DNA of 20,289 bases from Chloroflexota bacterium (GCA_005881495.1 VBHI01000314.1:1-20289); one strand, 5' to 3'. Positions 1 through 6,927 are shown, counted from the stretch's first letter. Translations and numbers: made by a program. The notes: generated from the sequence alone by a model not told the origin.

Positions 1-55
1 AGCAGCATTTACAAGCAAGGCGACTCACACTCTACGCAGAGTCTTTCCCTCTCCA

Positions 56-64
56 TGGTATAAT
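56..64 (+). promoter_or_regulatory. Extended -10 promoter for phoU
   Basis: A perfect TATAAT lies at 59-64, preceded by TG one base upstream (56-57), the extended -10 arrangement that can work without a good -35. No convincing -35 is visible. Transcription would begin near 71, giving a leader of about 26 bases before the proposed GTG start at 97, with AAGGAG at 84-89. The inverted repeat GACTC (22-26) / GAGTC (39-43) lies just upstream and could be an operator, but five base pairs is weak evidence. Confidence 0.55.
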
Positions 65-96
65 GGATTCCATTGACTAGAAGAAGGAGAGATGCT

Positions 97-858
97 GTGG
101 CAAGGACCACGTTAGACACGCAATTGCACGAGATCAGGACAAGGATCATCCAACTTGGCACCCTGGTTGAAACGGCCCTCGAGCAAGCTATTCAGGCGGT
201 GCAAAGCAGTAACCTGGCCCTGTGTGGGCTGGTGATTGAATCGGATCGGACCATCGACGGGGTGCGTTCCGAGGTAGAGCAGTTGGCTTTTCAGTTGCTC
301 ACCCTCCAACAACCGCTGGCAGGTCACGATCTGCGGTTTCTCTCGTCCGTTCCTGCCATTGCAGGAGACCTGGAACGAATAGGAGACAACGCAGCTGGAA
401 TTGCGCAGTTGCTGTTGCGTATGGCCCCACTGCGTCAGGATGTCGTGAGCCAGGATCTCGTCATTGCTTCGGAGAGGGCTGGGAGCGCGCGAAGACATCC
501 ACTTGATCGCGTGGTGACAGAAGCATCCATCGTGTCACAGCTGGTTGAGCTGGGGCAAGAGGCATACCTCTTGCTCCAAGGGGTGTTGCGTGCCTTTGAA
601 CTGAGCGACGCACGTGCAGCGCGCACTATCTGGCATGAGGATGACGTGGTCGATGGGCGCTACCATCTGGTCCGCCATGACATCATGACGATGCTGACCG
701 ATATCCACGCCATTCCGGCACTGCAACAGGATGCGCGCATCATGCAGCGTATGACCTACTGGCTCTGGATCGCGCACAATCTCGAACGCATTGGAGATCA
801 TTGCACCAATATTTGTAAGCGCATCGTCTTCCACCTGGAAGGAGAGAGAAGCATCTGA
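97..858 (+). CDS. phoU: PhoU-family phosphate regulator
   Basis: PhoU proteins are cytoplasmic all-helical dimers that link the Pst phosphate transporter to the PhoR-type sensor kinase and dampen the phosphate-starvation response. The protein has the two-fold repeat of the family. Each half carries an acidic motif followed by a conserved pair: ESDRTID followed by ERIGDN in the first half, and HEDDVVD followed by ERIGDH in the second; these acidic residues bind metal clusters in family structures. I place the start at GTG 97, not at the in-frame TTG at 73, because AAGGAG (84-89) sits 7 bases before the GTG and the N-terminus then matches the family (ARTTLDTQLHEIR). The product is 253 aa, slightly longer than the usual 220-240. 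The extra length lies between the repeats, roughly residues 125-145, in a charged Arg/Ser-rich linker. Pst transporter genes are not in the window. Confidence 0.93.
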   Translation: MARTTLDTQLHEIRTRIIQLGTLVETALEQAIQAVQSSNLALCGLVIESDRTIDGVRSEVEQLAFQLLTLQQPLAGHDLRFLSSVPAIAGDLERIGDNAAGIAQLLLRMAPLRQDVVSQDLVIASERAGSARRHPLDRVVTEASIVSQLVELGQEAYLLLQGVLRAFELSDARAARTIWHEDDVVDGRYHLVRHDIMTMLTDIHAIPALQQDARIMQRMTYWLWIAHNLERIGDHCTNICKRIVFHLEGERSI

Positions 859-868
859 CAGAAGAGGA

Positions 869-1044
869 ATGACGATTCTCAAGGATGACCTTTTGGAAGC
901 ATTGACGACCCCATTGGTTCTTGCCCCTAATGCTGCCATTAACCTCCAACTGCATACCACCTACAGTGATGGCACATGGACGCCTTCGCAGCTGATGGTA
1001 ATGGCTCACTTGAGCAGGATAGCCCGCTCTGTATTGTAGCGATG
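869..1044 (+). pseudogene. Truncated PHP-domain phosphoesterase gene
   Basis: A reading frame from ATG 869 starts 10 bases after the phoU stop and encodes about 45 residues that match the N-terminus of PHP-domain metal-dependent phosphoesterases, including LHTTYSDGTWTP, which holds the first metal-ligand region. The first His of the usual HxH pair is Gln here. After HTTYSDG the frame breaks near 1012; the other frame continues with EQDSPLCIVAM, resembling the family's next strand up to the point where an ITDHD motif should follow. There the sequence passes into IS1-family transposase remnants. The stop in the original frame is at 1037-1039. The gene is therefore a fragment of about 55 codons where an intact PHP protein has 200 or more. 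It was probably co-transcribed with phoU. Confidence 0.6.
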
Positions 1045-1480
1045 AAGAAAGAGAAGCAAACAGACCTCGTGCGAAGCAGAGACTCTCAAAAAGTCCGTAA
1101 AACAATGGCCCTGGCGATACTCCGTCGGAATGACCTGCCACATCCGCTGGCACGTCTGGCAGGCTCCAATTCCCAACGGCATAGGCGATCACTTGACGCG
1201 TCCTGCGGCACAGGGCAATCCAAATCCAGGAGTCGTTAGCTTTTTTGAGCACAAACGACCAGAGTGCATCCAGTTCCAGGATAAAGGTGCGCGTGAGGCC
1301 GCGTAGACTGCCGCGTTCTTGATAGACATGCAGGATCTCCTCGGGCGCGCTGGTGGATAGGCGGGGGTGTCGGATTCTCACGGCATTGCCGTCGGCAGGC
1401 ACGGCAGCGATAGAGCCGTTTGCCATTGGGGGCATGACCATTGCGCACCAGAGCGTCTCTTGCATAATGGATACATCCAG
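1045..1480 (-). mobile_element. Decayed IS1-family transposase remnant
   Basis: Minus-strand translation gives recognisable pieces of an IS1-family InsA/InsB transposase scattered over frames. From 1448 down, RNGHAPNGKRLYRCRACRRQ matches the InsA zinc-ribbon region. From about 1345, EEILHVYQERGSLRGLTRTF matches the InsA helix-turn-helix part. At about 1277-1180, LDALWSFVLKKANDSWIWIA and LCRRTRQVIAYAVG match the DDE-type catalytic core around the first Asp. After another frame change, IPTEYRQGHCFTDF matches the segment with the second Asp. The HTH piece joins the catalytic core directly, so an internal deletion has removed the middle. The region with the catalytic Glu and the C-terminus is missing. 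I see no clear terminal inverted repeats or target duplication. The element is dead and appears to have broken the PHP gene. Confidence 0.8.
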
Positions 1481-1631
1481 GCGTGAAACTTTGAAAGAAA
1501 CTTGTATGCCTGAGTATATCAAATAGAGTATAGCTGTGTATATATTCAATACGATATCGTCAATGATTTTGACATTCCGAATGTGCAGTGCTATGCTCTG
1601 TTCGGTCAAAGAACTTACCGAGGGCCAGTAA

Positions 1632-1659
1632 GCTGTCAACTTCGCTGTCAAGGTATTAT
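1632..1659 (+). promoter_or_regulatory. Tandem GCTGTCAA repeat before a TATTAT box
   Basis: Two perfect GCTGTCAA copies (1632-1639, 1644-1651) are spaced 12 bases apart and end three bases before TATTAT (1654-1659), so they would cover the -35 region of a plus-strand promoter. The layout resembles response-regulator sites such as the Pho box (direct CTGTCA-type repeats), but that site has an 11-base period. It would be about 140 bases upstream of ispH. Function is inferred only. Confidence 0.3.
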
Positions 1660-1718
1660 AGGCGATACGTAGAAAGTGAAAAGACTGAGGCCAGGAGCGA
1701 CTTGTGAGATCGAGGGAA

Positions 1719-1746
1719 TACATCTTTACCCCCAGATGTACTTTTT
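1719..1746 (+). terminator. Hairpin with T-run upstream of ispH
   Basis: TACATCT (1719-1725) and AGATGTA (1734-1740) form a perfect 7-bp stem with an 8-base loop, followed by CTTTTT (1741-1746). This could be a weak intrinsic terminator that shields ispH from transcription arriving from the phoU side. The stem is AT-rich, so its strength is doubtful. Confidence 0.35.
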
Positions 1747-1747
1747 A

Positions 1748-1756
1748 TGGTAAACT
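1748..1756 (+). promoter_or_regulatory. Possible extended -10 promoter for ispH
   Basis: TGG followed by TAAACT (1751-1756) has the same TG-N-hexamer layout as the phoU promoter. It would start transcription near 1763, about 27 bases before the ispH ATG. No good -35 is visible. An overlapping TATAGT (1756-1761) is an alternative. Confidence 0.35.
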
Positions 1757-1789
1757 ATAGTATGCATATCTTAGCTCATAGAGGACCCA

Positions 1790-2680
1790 ATGGAAGTCAT
1801 TAAAATTTCACCACGTGGCTATTGCTATGGGGTTGTCGATGCGTTGCAACTGGTACGGCAAACAGCCAAAAACCCTACTGTCCCGCGTCCCATCTATATT
1901 GTCGGACAGATTGTCCATAACCGTCACGCGATAGAAGAATTGACCAATCTCGGCGTAGTTACCCTTGACGGGCCTGACCGCGCGAGTATCCTGGAACAGG
2001 TTACCGGGGGGACCGTTATCTTCACGGCACACGGTGTATCCCCGCTTGTAAAACAGAGGGCGCGCGAACGCGGCCTGAACTGTATCGATGCCACTTGCCC
2101 TGATGTCACCGTGACGCACGACCTCGTCCGCGACCTGGTGGCAGAGGGCTACTATATCCTCTACATCGGGAAAAAGGGACATCCCGAACCTGAAGGTGTC
2201 CTGGGTGAAGTGCCCGGACACATCAGCCTGATTGAAGATGAAGCCGACGTTGACGCTCTTGAACTCACTCCGGCACAACAGGAGAAGTTGGCCGTTTCTA
2301 CCCAGACAACGCTCTCACAATGGGACACGCGGCGCGTCATCGCGTTTATAAAGAATCGCTATCCGCAAGCCGAGGTGCATATCGACATCTGCGCGGCGAC
2401 GCAGACGCGCCAGGAGGCTGTAGTAGCGCAGGCCAGAGGCGCCGATTTGACCATTGTCGTCGGTGACCCCCGCAGCAACAATACCAATCGTCTTGTGCAG
2501 GTATCCGAGGAACTGGCCGGCGTTCCCGCCGTACGCATCGAAGATCTTTCGCAACTGAAACCCGCCTGGTTGAAGGGCAAAAAGCGCGTCGCCGTCACCG
2601 CGGGCGCCTCGACCCCCAGCCAGTTGACGCGCGAAGTGATCCGCTACCTCGAGCAATATCAACCCGAAATCGAACAATAG
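1790..2680 (+). CDS. ispH: 4-hydroxy-3-methylbut-2-enyl diphosphate reductase
   Basis: IspH is the last enzyme of the MEP (non-mevalonate) pathway. It uses an iron-sulfur cluster to reduce HMBPP to IPP and DMAPP in the cytoplasm. All three cluster cysteines are present: Cys12 in GYCYGV, Cys103 in DATCP and Cys201 in DICAATQTRQEA. The substrate-binding residues are also in place: His43 (VHN), His81 (TAHGVSP), His131 with Glu134 in GHPEPEG, the SNNTNRL stretch (229-235) and Ser274 in TAGASTP. The length of 296 aa is normal for the family. The ATG at 1790 has AGAGGA at 1780-1785. Its nearest neighbours are not MEP genes and it appears to have its own promoter. The IPP and DMAPP would feed quinone, undecaprenyl phosphate and other isoprenoid synthesis. 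Confidence 0.97.
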   Translation: MEVIKISPRGYCYGVVDALQLVRQTAKNPTVPRPIYIVGQIVHNRHAIEELTNLGVVTLDGPDRASILEQVTGGTVIFTAHGVSPLVKQRARERGLNCIDATCPDVTVTHDLVRDLVAEGYYILYIGKKGHPEPEGVLGEVPGHISLIEDEADVDALELTPAQQEKLAVSTQTTLSQWDTRRVIAFIKNRYPQAEVHIDICAATQTRQEAVVAQARGADLTIVVGDPRSNNTNRLVQVSEELAGVPAVRIEDLSQLKPAWLKGKKRVAVTAGASTPSQLTREVIRYLEQYQPEIEQ

Positions 2681-2694
2681 AAGAGATAACAGAA

Positions 2695-2713
2695 GCCTTT
2701 GTAGGCGGTTTTT
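2695..2713 (+). terminator. Weak hairpin and T-run after ispH
   Basis: GCCT (2695-2698) and AGGC (2703-2706) form a 4-bp stem with a TTGT loop, followed by GG and five T (2709-2713). It lies in the 46-base gap between the ispH stop and the next gene. The stem is too short to be sure it terminates. Confidence 0.25.
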
Positions 2714-2726
2714 AGAGGTGTTTTGA

Positions 2727-4970
2727 ATGAAAACGTTTAAACAGGAACTGGTGAAGTGTACAGCGCAGCAGCTTGAGGAAATATATCATTTGTGGGGTCT
2801 GGATGGGCTATCCGATAAAGGGACGCAAAAACGCCAGGACATCCTGCTTACTCGTGTAACAGACCCTATCGCGGGGCGTTTCGTCTGGGAGAAACTCTCA
2901 CAAGACGAGCGCCAGGTCTTGTACCGCACCCTTGGACATTCAGCACGCAGCGGTATGCGACGCGATCTCACACAGAAGAAGTCCCAGCTTTCAGAAAAAT
3001 CATTTGCACATATCATAGCTTCTCTCGAACATCGTCTCCTCCTGTGGGAGAACACAGTGAAAATGCGCTCCGATCCCTATCCTTACAGTAGAAAGAGCGT
3101 AGCAACAGTCGAAGAAGTAACGCTACTGTATCCTTTTTCGGAGTGCGCCGAAGCACTCTATAGTGCGGGCAAAGAAAATTTTTCTCCGAAGTCTGATCGC
3201 TCACAAATGCCCCTTGATAAACTTTTGACGATGTTCTACCCTGGGTATGAGCTGGATACTCTCGGCCAGCGCTTCGGCTTTGAAGCGGGCAGCTACTACA
3301 CGCGCATCGATTTACGCTCAATGATCCTTGATGAATTGACGCAACCAAATGGCGCTTTTGAGATGCTACAGAAACTCTCATCCGCGCAGCGAGACATCCT
3401 CAAATGGTTCTGCGAGCAGGGGGGAAGGGTATCCATGGAGGCTGTGCGCAAACATACAGGCTATGACGATAACACGCTCTATATCACTCTCCGTGCCTTT
3501 GAGGAATATGCCCTCGCCTTTGATACATTTACAGCCGAGGGACGGGTGCTTTTTGTGCCCTCCGACTCCTACGAAACTCTCAAAAAGGCCACCGCGATGA
3601 AGCAGCCTCTCGAAGAGCGCAACGAATTTGTGCCCATCTCTGCTCCACCCAGGACGATACATGCTGGTGAAAACGCCGTAATCTATGACCTGGCGGTCAT
3701 TACTGGCGCGATATACCAGCAAACCATCGAGCCAACACAGGCTGGTAAGGTCCCCAAGCGCATTGCCACCAAAATCCGGCCAATGTTGCATGGGAAAGAA
3801 CGCCACCGCTATACTGATGAAGATGATCTCTACCTGGATATGCTGTTCGCTCTGGCGCAGGAACTTGGTATTATGAGCCTTGCCAGGACAACCCTGGATG
3901 GCGTCAAACCACATTATGAGCCAGGACCCCAGTTAGAGCAGTGGTCAAAGCTGGACATTGTCGAGCAGACCCGCCGTGTGCTGGAATGCTGGACTAAAAG
4001 CTTTCGCTGGATGGATATTGTGGGAGTAGATTTTAAGCAGTGGGACCCGTACACCTGGAATCCGATCAAAGCACGCGGTTCTATTGTCGAACATTTGCGA
4101 GAATGTCTTCCTGGGCAATGGTATAGCGTGTCCTCGTTACTGCAAAAGATCTGGGACAAGGACCCGTTCGAACTACGCCCGCTGCAATACAATGCACGGC
4201 GAGTAGAGCGCTCGAAGACAAGCGCCCTGCGTACGAAGTGGAACAGCAGCGAGGGCGAATACTACGTTGGGTTGCTCTCTTCTTCTCTCTGGGAATTTGG
4301 CGTTGTGACACTAGGCTCCCAAAAGCATGCACAAACCAGCGAGTTTCAGAATCCAGATGCCTTTATGCTGACCGACCTGGGCAGCGCCGTCCTATCCGAA
4401 GAGGCAAAGCCCGCAGCGCATCCCCTGGTGTCTCCACTCTCCAATGGCAATGGTCATCGCTCTCTGGTCTTACAACCCAATTTTGAGCTGCTCTTGCTGC
4501 ATCCCGATATGCCAACGCTCTATAGCCTCTTGCCGTTCGCGCAGGTGAACCAGGTCAATTTGGTGAGCCGGTTGACGTTGACACGCACCTCTGTCCTGCG
4601 TGGTTTGGAAGCGGGTGTTACTCTTGAGAAGATGTTGCAAGTTTTGGGAGAAAGCAGTCAGAAAGAAGTACCTCAAAACGTTGCTTATACCCTGGGTGAC
4701 TGGGGCAAGCTGTACAAGGATGTGAAGATTTCGCAGGTATTGTTGTTTGAAGTGTCGAGTGAGGCCATTGCCGATGAGATCTGTGCCTCGAGTAAGCTGA
4801 AAAAATATAATCTGCGCAAACTTGGCTCCACTATACTCGCCGCTGGTAACGATATAAACCTGACAGATTTGCGCCGTGCTTTGGAGAAGGAAGGCATTGC
4901 TGTTCGCATTAGCGGTAATATTATGACTCCCCAGAACCGCTATGCTACGACTTCCGACAGGTACTATTAG
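2727..4970 (+). CDS. XPB/Ssl2-like helicase-associated domain protein, no motor
   Basis: The 747-aa protein carries, at about residues 579-670, a segment matching the XPB/Ssl2 helicase-associated domain (Pfam Helicase_C_3 type): LVLQPNFELLLLHPD at the start and PQNVAYTLGDWGKLYKDVKI at the end. In eukaryotic TFIIH and archaeal or actinobacterial relatives this kind of domain accompanies the XPB DNA translocase. No Walker A (GxGKT), DEAD/DExH box or other helicase motif is visible anywhere, so this is a companion protein, not a helicase. The N-terminal 100 residues and the region around residues 200-280 look like winged-helix DNA-binding segments (inference). ATG 2727 has AGAGGTG at 2714-2720. 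It is 46 bases from ispH and may be read through from it. The stop codon touches a perfect palindrome. The exact role is unknown; DNA repair or transcription-coupled functions are possible. Confidence 0.72.
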   Translation: MKTFKQELVKCTAQQLEEIYHLWGLDGLSDKGTQKRQDILLTRVTDPIAGRFVWEKLSQDERQVLYRTLGHSARSGMRRDLTQKKSQLSEKSFAHIIASLEHRLLLWENTVKMRSDPYPYSRKSVATVEEVTLLYPFSECAEALYSAGKENFSPKSDRSQMPLDKLLTMFYPGYELDTLGQRFGFEAGSYYTRIDLRSMILDELTQPNGAFEMLQKLSSAQRDILKWFCEQGGRVSMEAVRKHTGYDDNTLYITLRAFEEYALAFDTFTAEGRVLFVPSDSYETLKKATAMKQPLEERNEFVPISAPPRTIHAGENAVIYDLAVITGAIYQQTIEPTQAGKVPKRIATKIRPMLHGKERHRYTDEDDLYLDMLFALAQELGIMSLARTTLDGVKPHYEPGPQLEQWSKLDIVEQTRRVLECWTKSFRWMDIVGVDFKQWDPYTWNPIKARGSIVEHLRECLPGQWYSVSSLLQKIWDKDPFELRPLQYNARRVERSKTSALRTKWNSSEGEYYVGLLSSSLWEFGVVTLGSQKHAQTSEFQNPDAFMLTDLGSAVLSEEAKPAAHPLVSPLSNGNGHRSLVLQPNFELLLLHPDMPTLYSLLPFAQVNQVNLVSRLTLTRTSVLRGLEAGVTLEKMLQVLGESSQKEVPQNVAYTLGDWGKLYKDVKISQVLLFEVSSEAIADEICASSKLKKYNLRKLGSTILAAGNDINLTDLRRALEKEGIAVRISGNIMTPQNRYATTSDRYY

Positions 4971-5021
4971 CTTTTTGCAATGAGCTCGCTGGCCACAGCC
5001 AGCGAGCTCATTGCAAAAAGC
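4970..5021. repeat. Perfect 24-bp palindrome between convergent genes
   Basis: Positions 4970-4993 and 4998-5021 are perfect reverse complements around a CACA tetraloop, reading GCTTTTTGCAATGAGCTC at the left outer end and its complement at the right. The last base of the upstream gene's TAG stop is the first base of the palindrome. It lies between two convergent genes, where a bidirectional terminator is expected. The T-run is however at the 5' end of the stem and the A-run at the 3' end on both strands, the reverse of a textbook intrinsic terminator, unless a T-run is supplied by transcription from the opposite side. Confidence 0.85.
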
Positions 5022-5067
5022 ATTACCTTATATCAAGCCAATCTAAACTTTCGAGAAGCCTTATATT

Positions 5068-5907
5068 TTATTGTGGCCCAACCAGCGTATGGCGAATCAA
5101 CATCAAGTGGGTAAGTGGGCCGAGTCCGCCAGGCACCGGCGTTAGAAAAGAGGCCACCTCTTTTACATTGGCAAAATCGACATCGCCAACCACTTTCCCA
5201 TTCTCAGCATTAATGCCAGCATCCAGCACGATTGCGCCCGGCTTCACCATATCGGCAGTGATACTGACCGGGCGTCCCATACTCACAACCAGAATATCGG
5301 CGCTCCTGGTAATACTGGCCAGGTCCTGCGTATACGAGTGACAGATCGTTACCGTAGCGTCCTGCTGCAGTAAGACAAGCGCACTTGGTTTGCCACCAAT
5401 ATTACTGCGTCCTACAACGACTGCATGGCGACCGGCCACCGAAATGTTGGCATCGCGCAAAACGGTCAGGATGGCATCGGCAGTGGAGGGAATGAAGCTG
5501 GGAAAGCCGAGCAGCAAGTTCCCAGCGTTGCGGGAGCCAAGTCCGTCAACGTCTTTCTCCGGGCGCAGCACGTCAGTCACAATGCGTTGTCGAATATGTG
5601 CCGGCAACGGCAGAAGAAGGACGACGCCTTCAGTGTTGGCATCATCGTTGAGAGCGGCCACCTCTGCTTGTAGTTCATCTTCTTCAATTTCAAAAGGGTA
5701 GGCCAGCGTTGCGCAGCCCAGGCCAATGTTCCTGCAAGACCGCACTAATTGTCGGCTATAAACCTCCGCCGCGGCATCATGTCCCGCCACCAGTTGCGCC
5801 AGGCGCGCTGGACGATGGTGCTGTTTGCGAAATTGAGCCGCTTCGCCGCGCAATTCTTCGGACATTCGCGCCACAAGTGGCCTGCTATCATAAATCGTTG
5901 CTGACAT
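5068..5907 (-). CDS. folD: FolD-family methylene-THF dehydrogenase, active-site variant
   Basis: FolD normally couples NADP-dependent oxidation of 5,10-methylene-THF to hydrolysis of methenyl-THF to 10-formyl-THF. The 279-aa protein has the family length, the Rossmann motif VVVGRSNIGGKP (163-174), KDVDG (118-122) with the conserved Asp121, and the C-terminal signature TPVPGGLGPLT (256-266). Gapless comparison with E. coli FolD around Tyr50 shows that the catalytic Lys (E. coli Lys56) is Leu54, codon 5746-5748. The Gln of the usual VQLPLP motif is Leu98, codon 5614-5616. The PCTPxG motif is PSTADA (140-145). Lys and Gln are needed for the cyclohydrolase step in the characterised enzymes, so this protein may be a dehydrogenase only, or a paralogue with another substrate. 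The gene is convergent with the upstream XPB-like gene and appears monocistronic. A canonical folD elsewhere in the genome would support the paralogue reading. Confidence 0.87.
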   Translation of the reverse strand: MSATIYDSRPLVARMSEELRGEAAQFRKQHHRPARLAQLVAGHDAAAEVYSRQLVRSCRNIGLGCATLAYPFEIEEDELQAEVAALNDDANTEGVVLLLPLPAHIRQRIVTDVLRPEKDVDGLGSRNAGNLLLGFPSFIPSTADAILTVLRDANISVAGRHAVVVGRSNIGGKPSALVLLQQDATVTICHSYTQDLASITRSADILVVSMGRPVSITADMVKPGAIVLDAGINAENGKVVGDVDFANVKEVASFLTPVPGGLGPLTHLMLIRHTLVGPQ

Positions 5908-5960
5908 ATTCCTTCCCGCCTCCGAGTAGTTTTTATCATATCACATAGCTATTCACTCCC

Positions 5961-6126
5961 GTAGGGGCGGATCGTCACATTCGTAGGGGCGGGAGAGGAG
6001 AGGAGAGGAGAGGAGTGGGGACGCTTGCGTCGCCCATGGGGGGGCGGGTGGGAAGCGGCAGGGGAACAGGACGCCGGGCGACCCAAGGGTCCCCTCTCTT
6101 CCTCCCTGCCACCCCCGCCCCTACGA
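5961..6126. repeat. GTAGGGGCG-ended inverted-repeat element
   Basis: TCGTAGGGGCGGG (5981-5993) and CCCGCCCCTACGA (6114-6126) are perfect 13-bp inverted terminal repeats of a 146-bp GC-rich element. A second copy of GTAGGGGCGG lies just outside at 5961-5970. Inside are GACGC-TT-GCGTC (6020-6031) and GACCC-AA-GGGTC (6080-6091). The same end motif and a GACCC/GGGTC hairpin occur at 10934-10979, so this is a dispersed non-coding repeat family (REP- or MITE-like). It lies in the 483-base gap between the divergent folD and yajQ. Reading frames through it are compositional artefacts. Confidence 0.75.
5994..6015 (+). repeat. AGAGG pentanucleotide tandem repeat
   Basis: About 4.4 uninterrupted copies of AGAGG run from 5994 to 6015, inside the inverted-repeat element and next to its left terminal repeat. 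Such short tandem arrays change copy number by slippage, so this may differ between strains. Confidence 0.8.
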
Positions 6127-6390
6127 GGCGAATCCGCTTCCCTGCTCGTTTCACAAAATACCTACCCTTGGGGGTAGGGTTGTGTGGAGTGTGGACGCAG
6201 CCGCATTCGGGGAATGATGAAGGCAGCGTTGCCCTGGCCACTGAGAGACTTGGGTGGTATTATGGCAAATACCAGAAAAATGCGTTACAATGCCTCACAG
6301 ATAGACAGCATAATATTTTTTGCGACATGAAGTGGGAATATCCCCTTGATAGCCATTCTGTACCAATTACACATCAAAGAGAGGAATTCA
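6127..6390. other. Non-coding region upstream of yajQ
   Basis: No gene is seen. Two hairpins are visible: CCTACCC (6161-6167) / GGGTAGG (6172-6178) with a TTGG loop, and TGGTATT (6255-6261) / AATACCA (6268-6274). The last 130 bases are AT-rich and probably hold the yajQ promoter; TAATAT (6311-6316) is a possible -10, but the nearest -35-like TTACAA (6285-6290) is 20 bases away, which is too far to be convincing. Confidence 0.45.
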
Positions 6391-6885
6391 ATGGCTGGAG
6401 AATGTTCATTTGATATAGTTTCACAATTTGACGAGCAGGAACTGGTCAATGCCCTTGACCAGACACGGCGAGAAGTTCAGACTCGTTACGATTTGAAAGA
6501 TACAAAAACTGAGATAGCACACAGTAAAACAAGCATCACTATCCTCACCGATAGTTCACTCACACTCAAAAATGTACGCGATATCCTTGAATCGAAAGCA
6601 ATTCGTCGCAATCTTTCTCTGAAAATTTTTAAGCTTGGCAAAGAGGAGAATGCAGCTGGCGGCAAAGTGCGGCAAGTAATCGAATTGCAGCAAGGGATTT
6701 CACAAGAACTCGCAAAAGAGATGAGCAAATTCATTCGTGACAACAACCCCAAAGTGCGCCCACAGGTCCAGGGTGATGCTGTGCGGGTATCGGCCAAGAG
6801 CCGCGATGATCTCCAGGCAGTAATTGCTTCCCTGAAGCAAAAAGATTACCCGGTCGCATTGCAATTCATTAATTACAGAGGGTAA
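6391..6885 (+). CDS. yajQ: YajQ-family nucleotide-binding protein
   Basis: YajQ proteins are small cytoplasmic proteins with two ferredoxin-like (RNA-binding-type) domains; a Xanthomonas member binds cyclic di-GMP and acts with a transcription factor. The protein has the family's start, [12 protein letters not shown], the internal [13 protein letters not shown], and the C-terminal signature [20 protein letters not shown]. Its 164 aa match the usual 160-165. I chose ATG 6391, where the family homology begins, with GAGGA at 6381-6385; an in-frame TTG at 6346 would add 15 unrelated residues. It stands alone between a long upstream non-coding region and a 162-base gap before the TPR gene. The function in this organism cannot be told from sequence. 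Confidence 0.95.
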   Translation: MAGECSFDIVSQFDEQELVNALDQTRREVQTRYDLKDTKTEIAHSKTSITILTDSSLTLKNVRDILESKAIRRNLSLKIFKLGKEENAAGGKVRQVIELQQGISQELAKEMSKFIRDNNPKVRPQVQGDAVRVSAKSRDDLQAVIASLKQKDYPVALQFINYRG

Positions 6886-6913
6886 TCCATTAGGATACTC
6901 TGGTAGGACATAA

Positions 6914-6927
6914 GGTACTTTAGTACC
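6914..6927 (+). other. Short palindrome after yajQ
   Basis: GGTACT-TT-AGTACC forms a 14-base near-perfect palindrome 28 bases after the yajQ stop. There is no T-run, so terminator function is doubtful. The rest of the 6886-7047 gap holds an inverted repeat GGTGC (6993-6997) / GCACC (7006-7010) and must contain the signals for the TPR gene. Confidence 0.35.

Larger units (their letters stand above)
1481..1789. other. AT-rich intergenic stretch before ispH
   Basis: No gene is visible on either strand. It holds a 10-bp palindrome ACGATATCGT (1551-1560), an inverted repeat GTCAA (1559-1563) / TTGAC (1569-1573), a direct repeat of GCTGTCAA (1632-1639 and 1644-1651), a TATTAT at 1654-1659, and a 7-bp hairpin at 1719-1740, before the likely ispH promoter. 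The remainder of the interrupted PHP gene was looked for here and not found, so the lost part was deleted or lies elsewhere. Confidence 0.6.

Noticed and set aside
1633..1651. A true Pho box
   Set aside because: The CTGTCAA copies have a 12-base, not 11-base, period and lie upstream of ispH rather than a phosphate gene. Kept only as a low-confidence regulatory repeat.
740..1723. A 327-codon minus-strand open frame
   Set aside because: It crosses phoU antisense, the PHP fragment and the intergenic stretch. Only its middle (about 1082-1345) matches IS1-family transposase, so it is a chance fusion around a decayed element, not a gene.
3378..3914. A 178-codon minus-strand frame inside the XPB-like gene
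   Set aside because: It lies wholly antisense within a gene with clear domain homology, and has no recognisable domain or ribosome binding site.
6250..6265. GGGTGGTA resembling a T-box antiterminator sequence
   Set aside because: The following bases do not match, no specifier stem or terminator is visible, and yajQ is not an aminoacyl-tRNA synthetase or amino-acid gene.
6015..6413. A 132-codon plus-strand open frame through the GC-rich repeat
   Set aside because: It consists of Gly/Arg/Pro runs from repeat DNA, overlaps the start of yajQ in another frame, and has no plausible domain.
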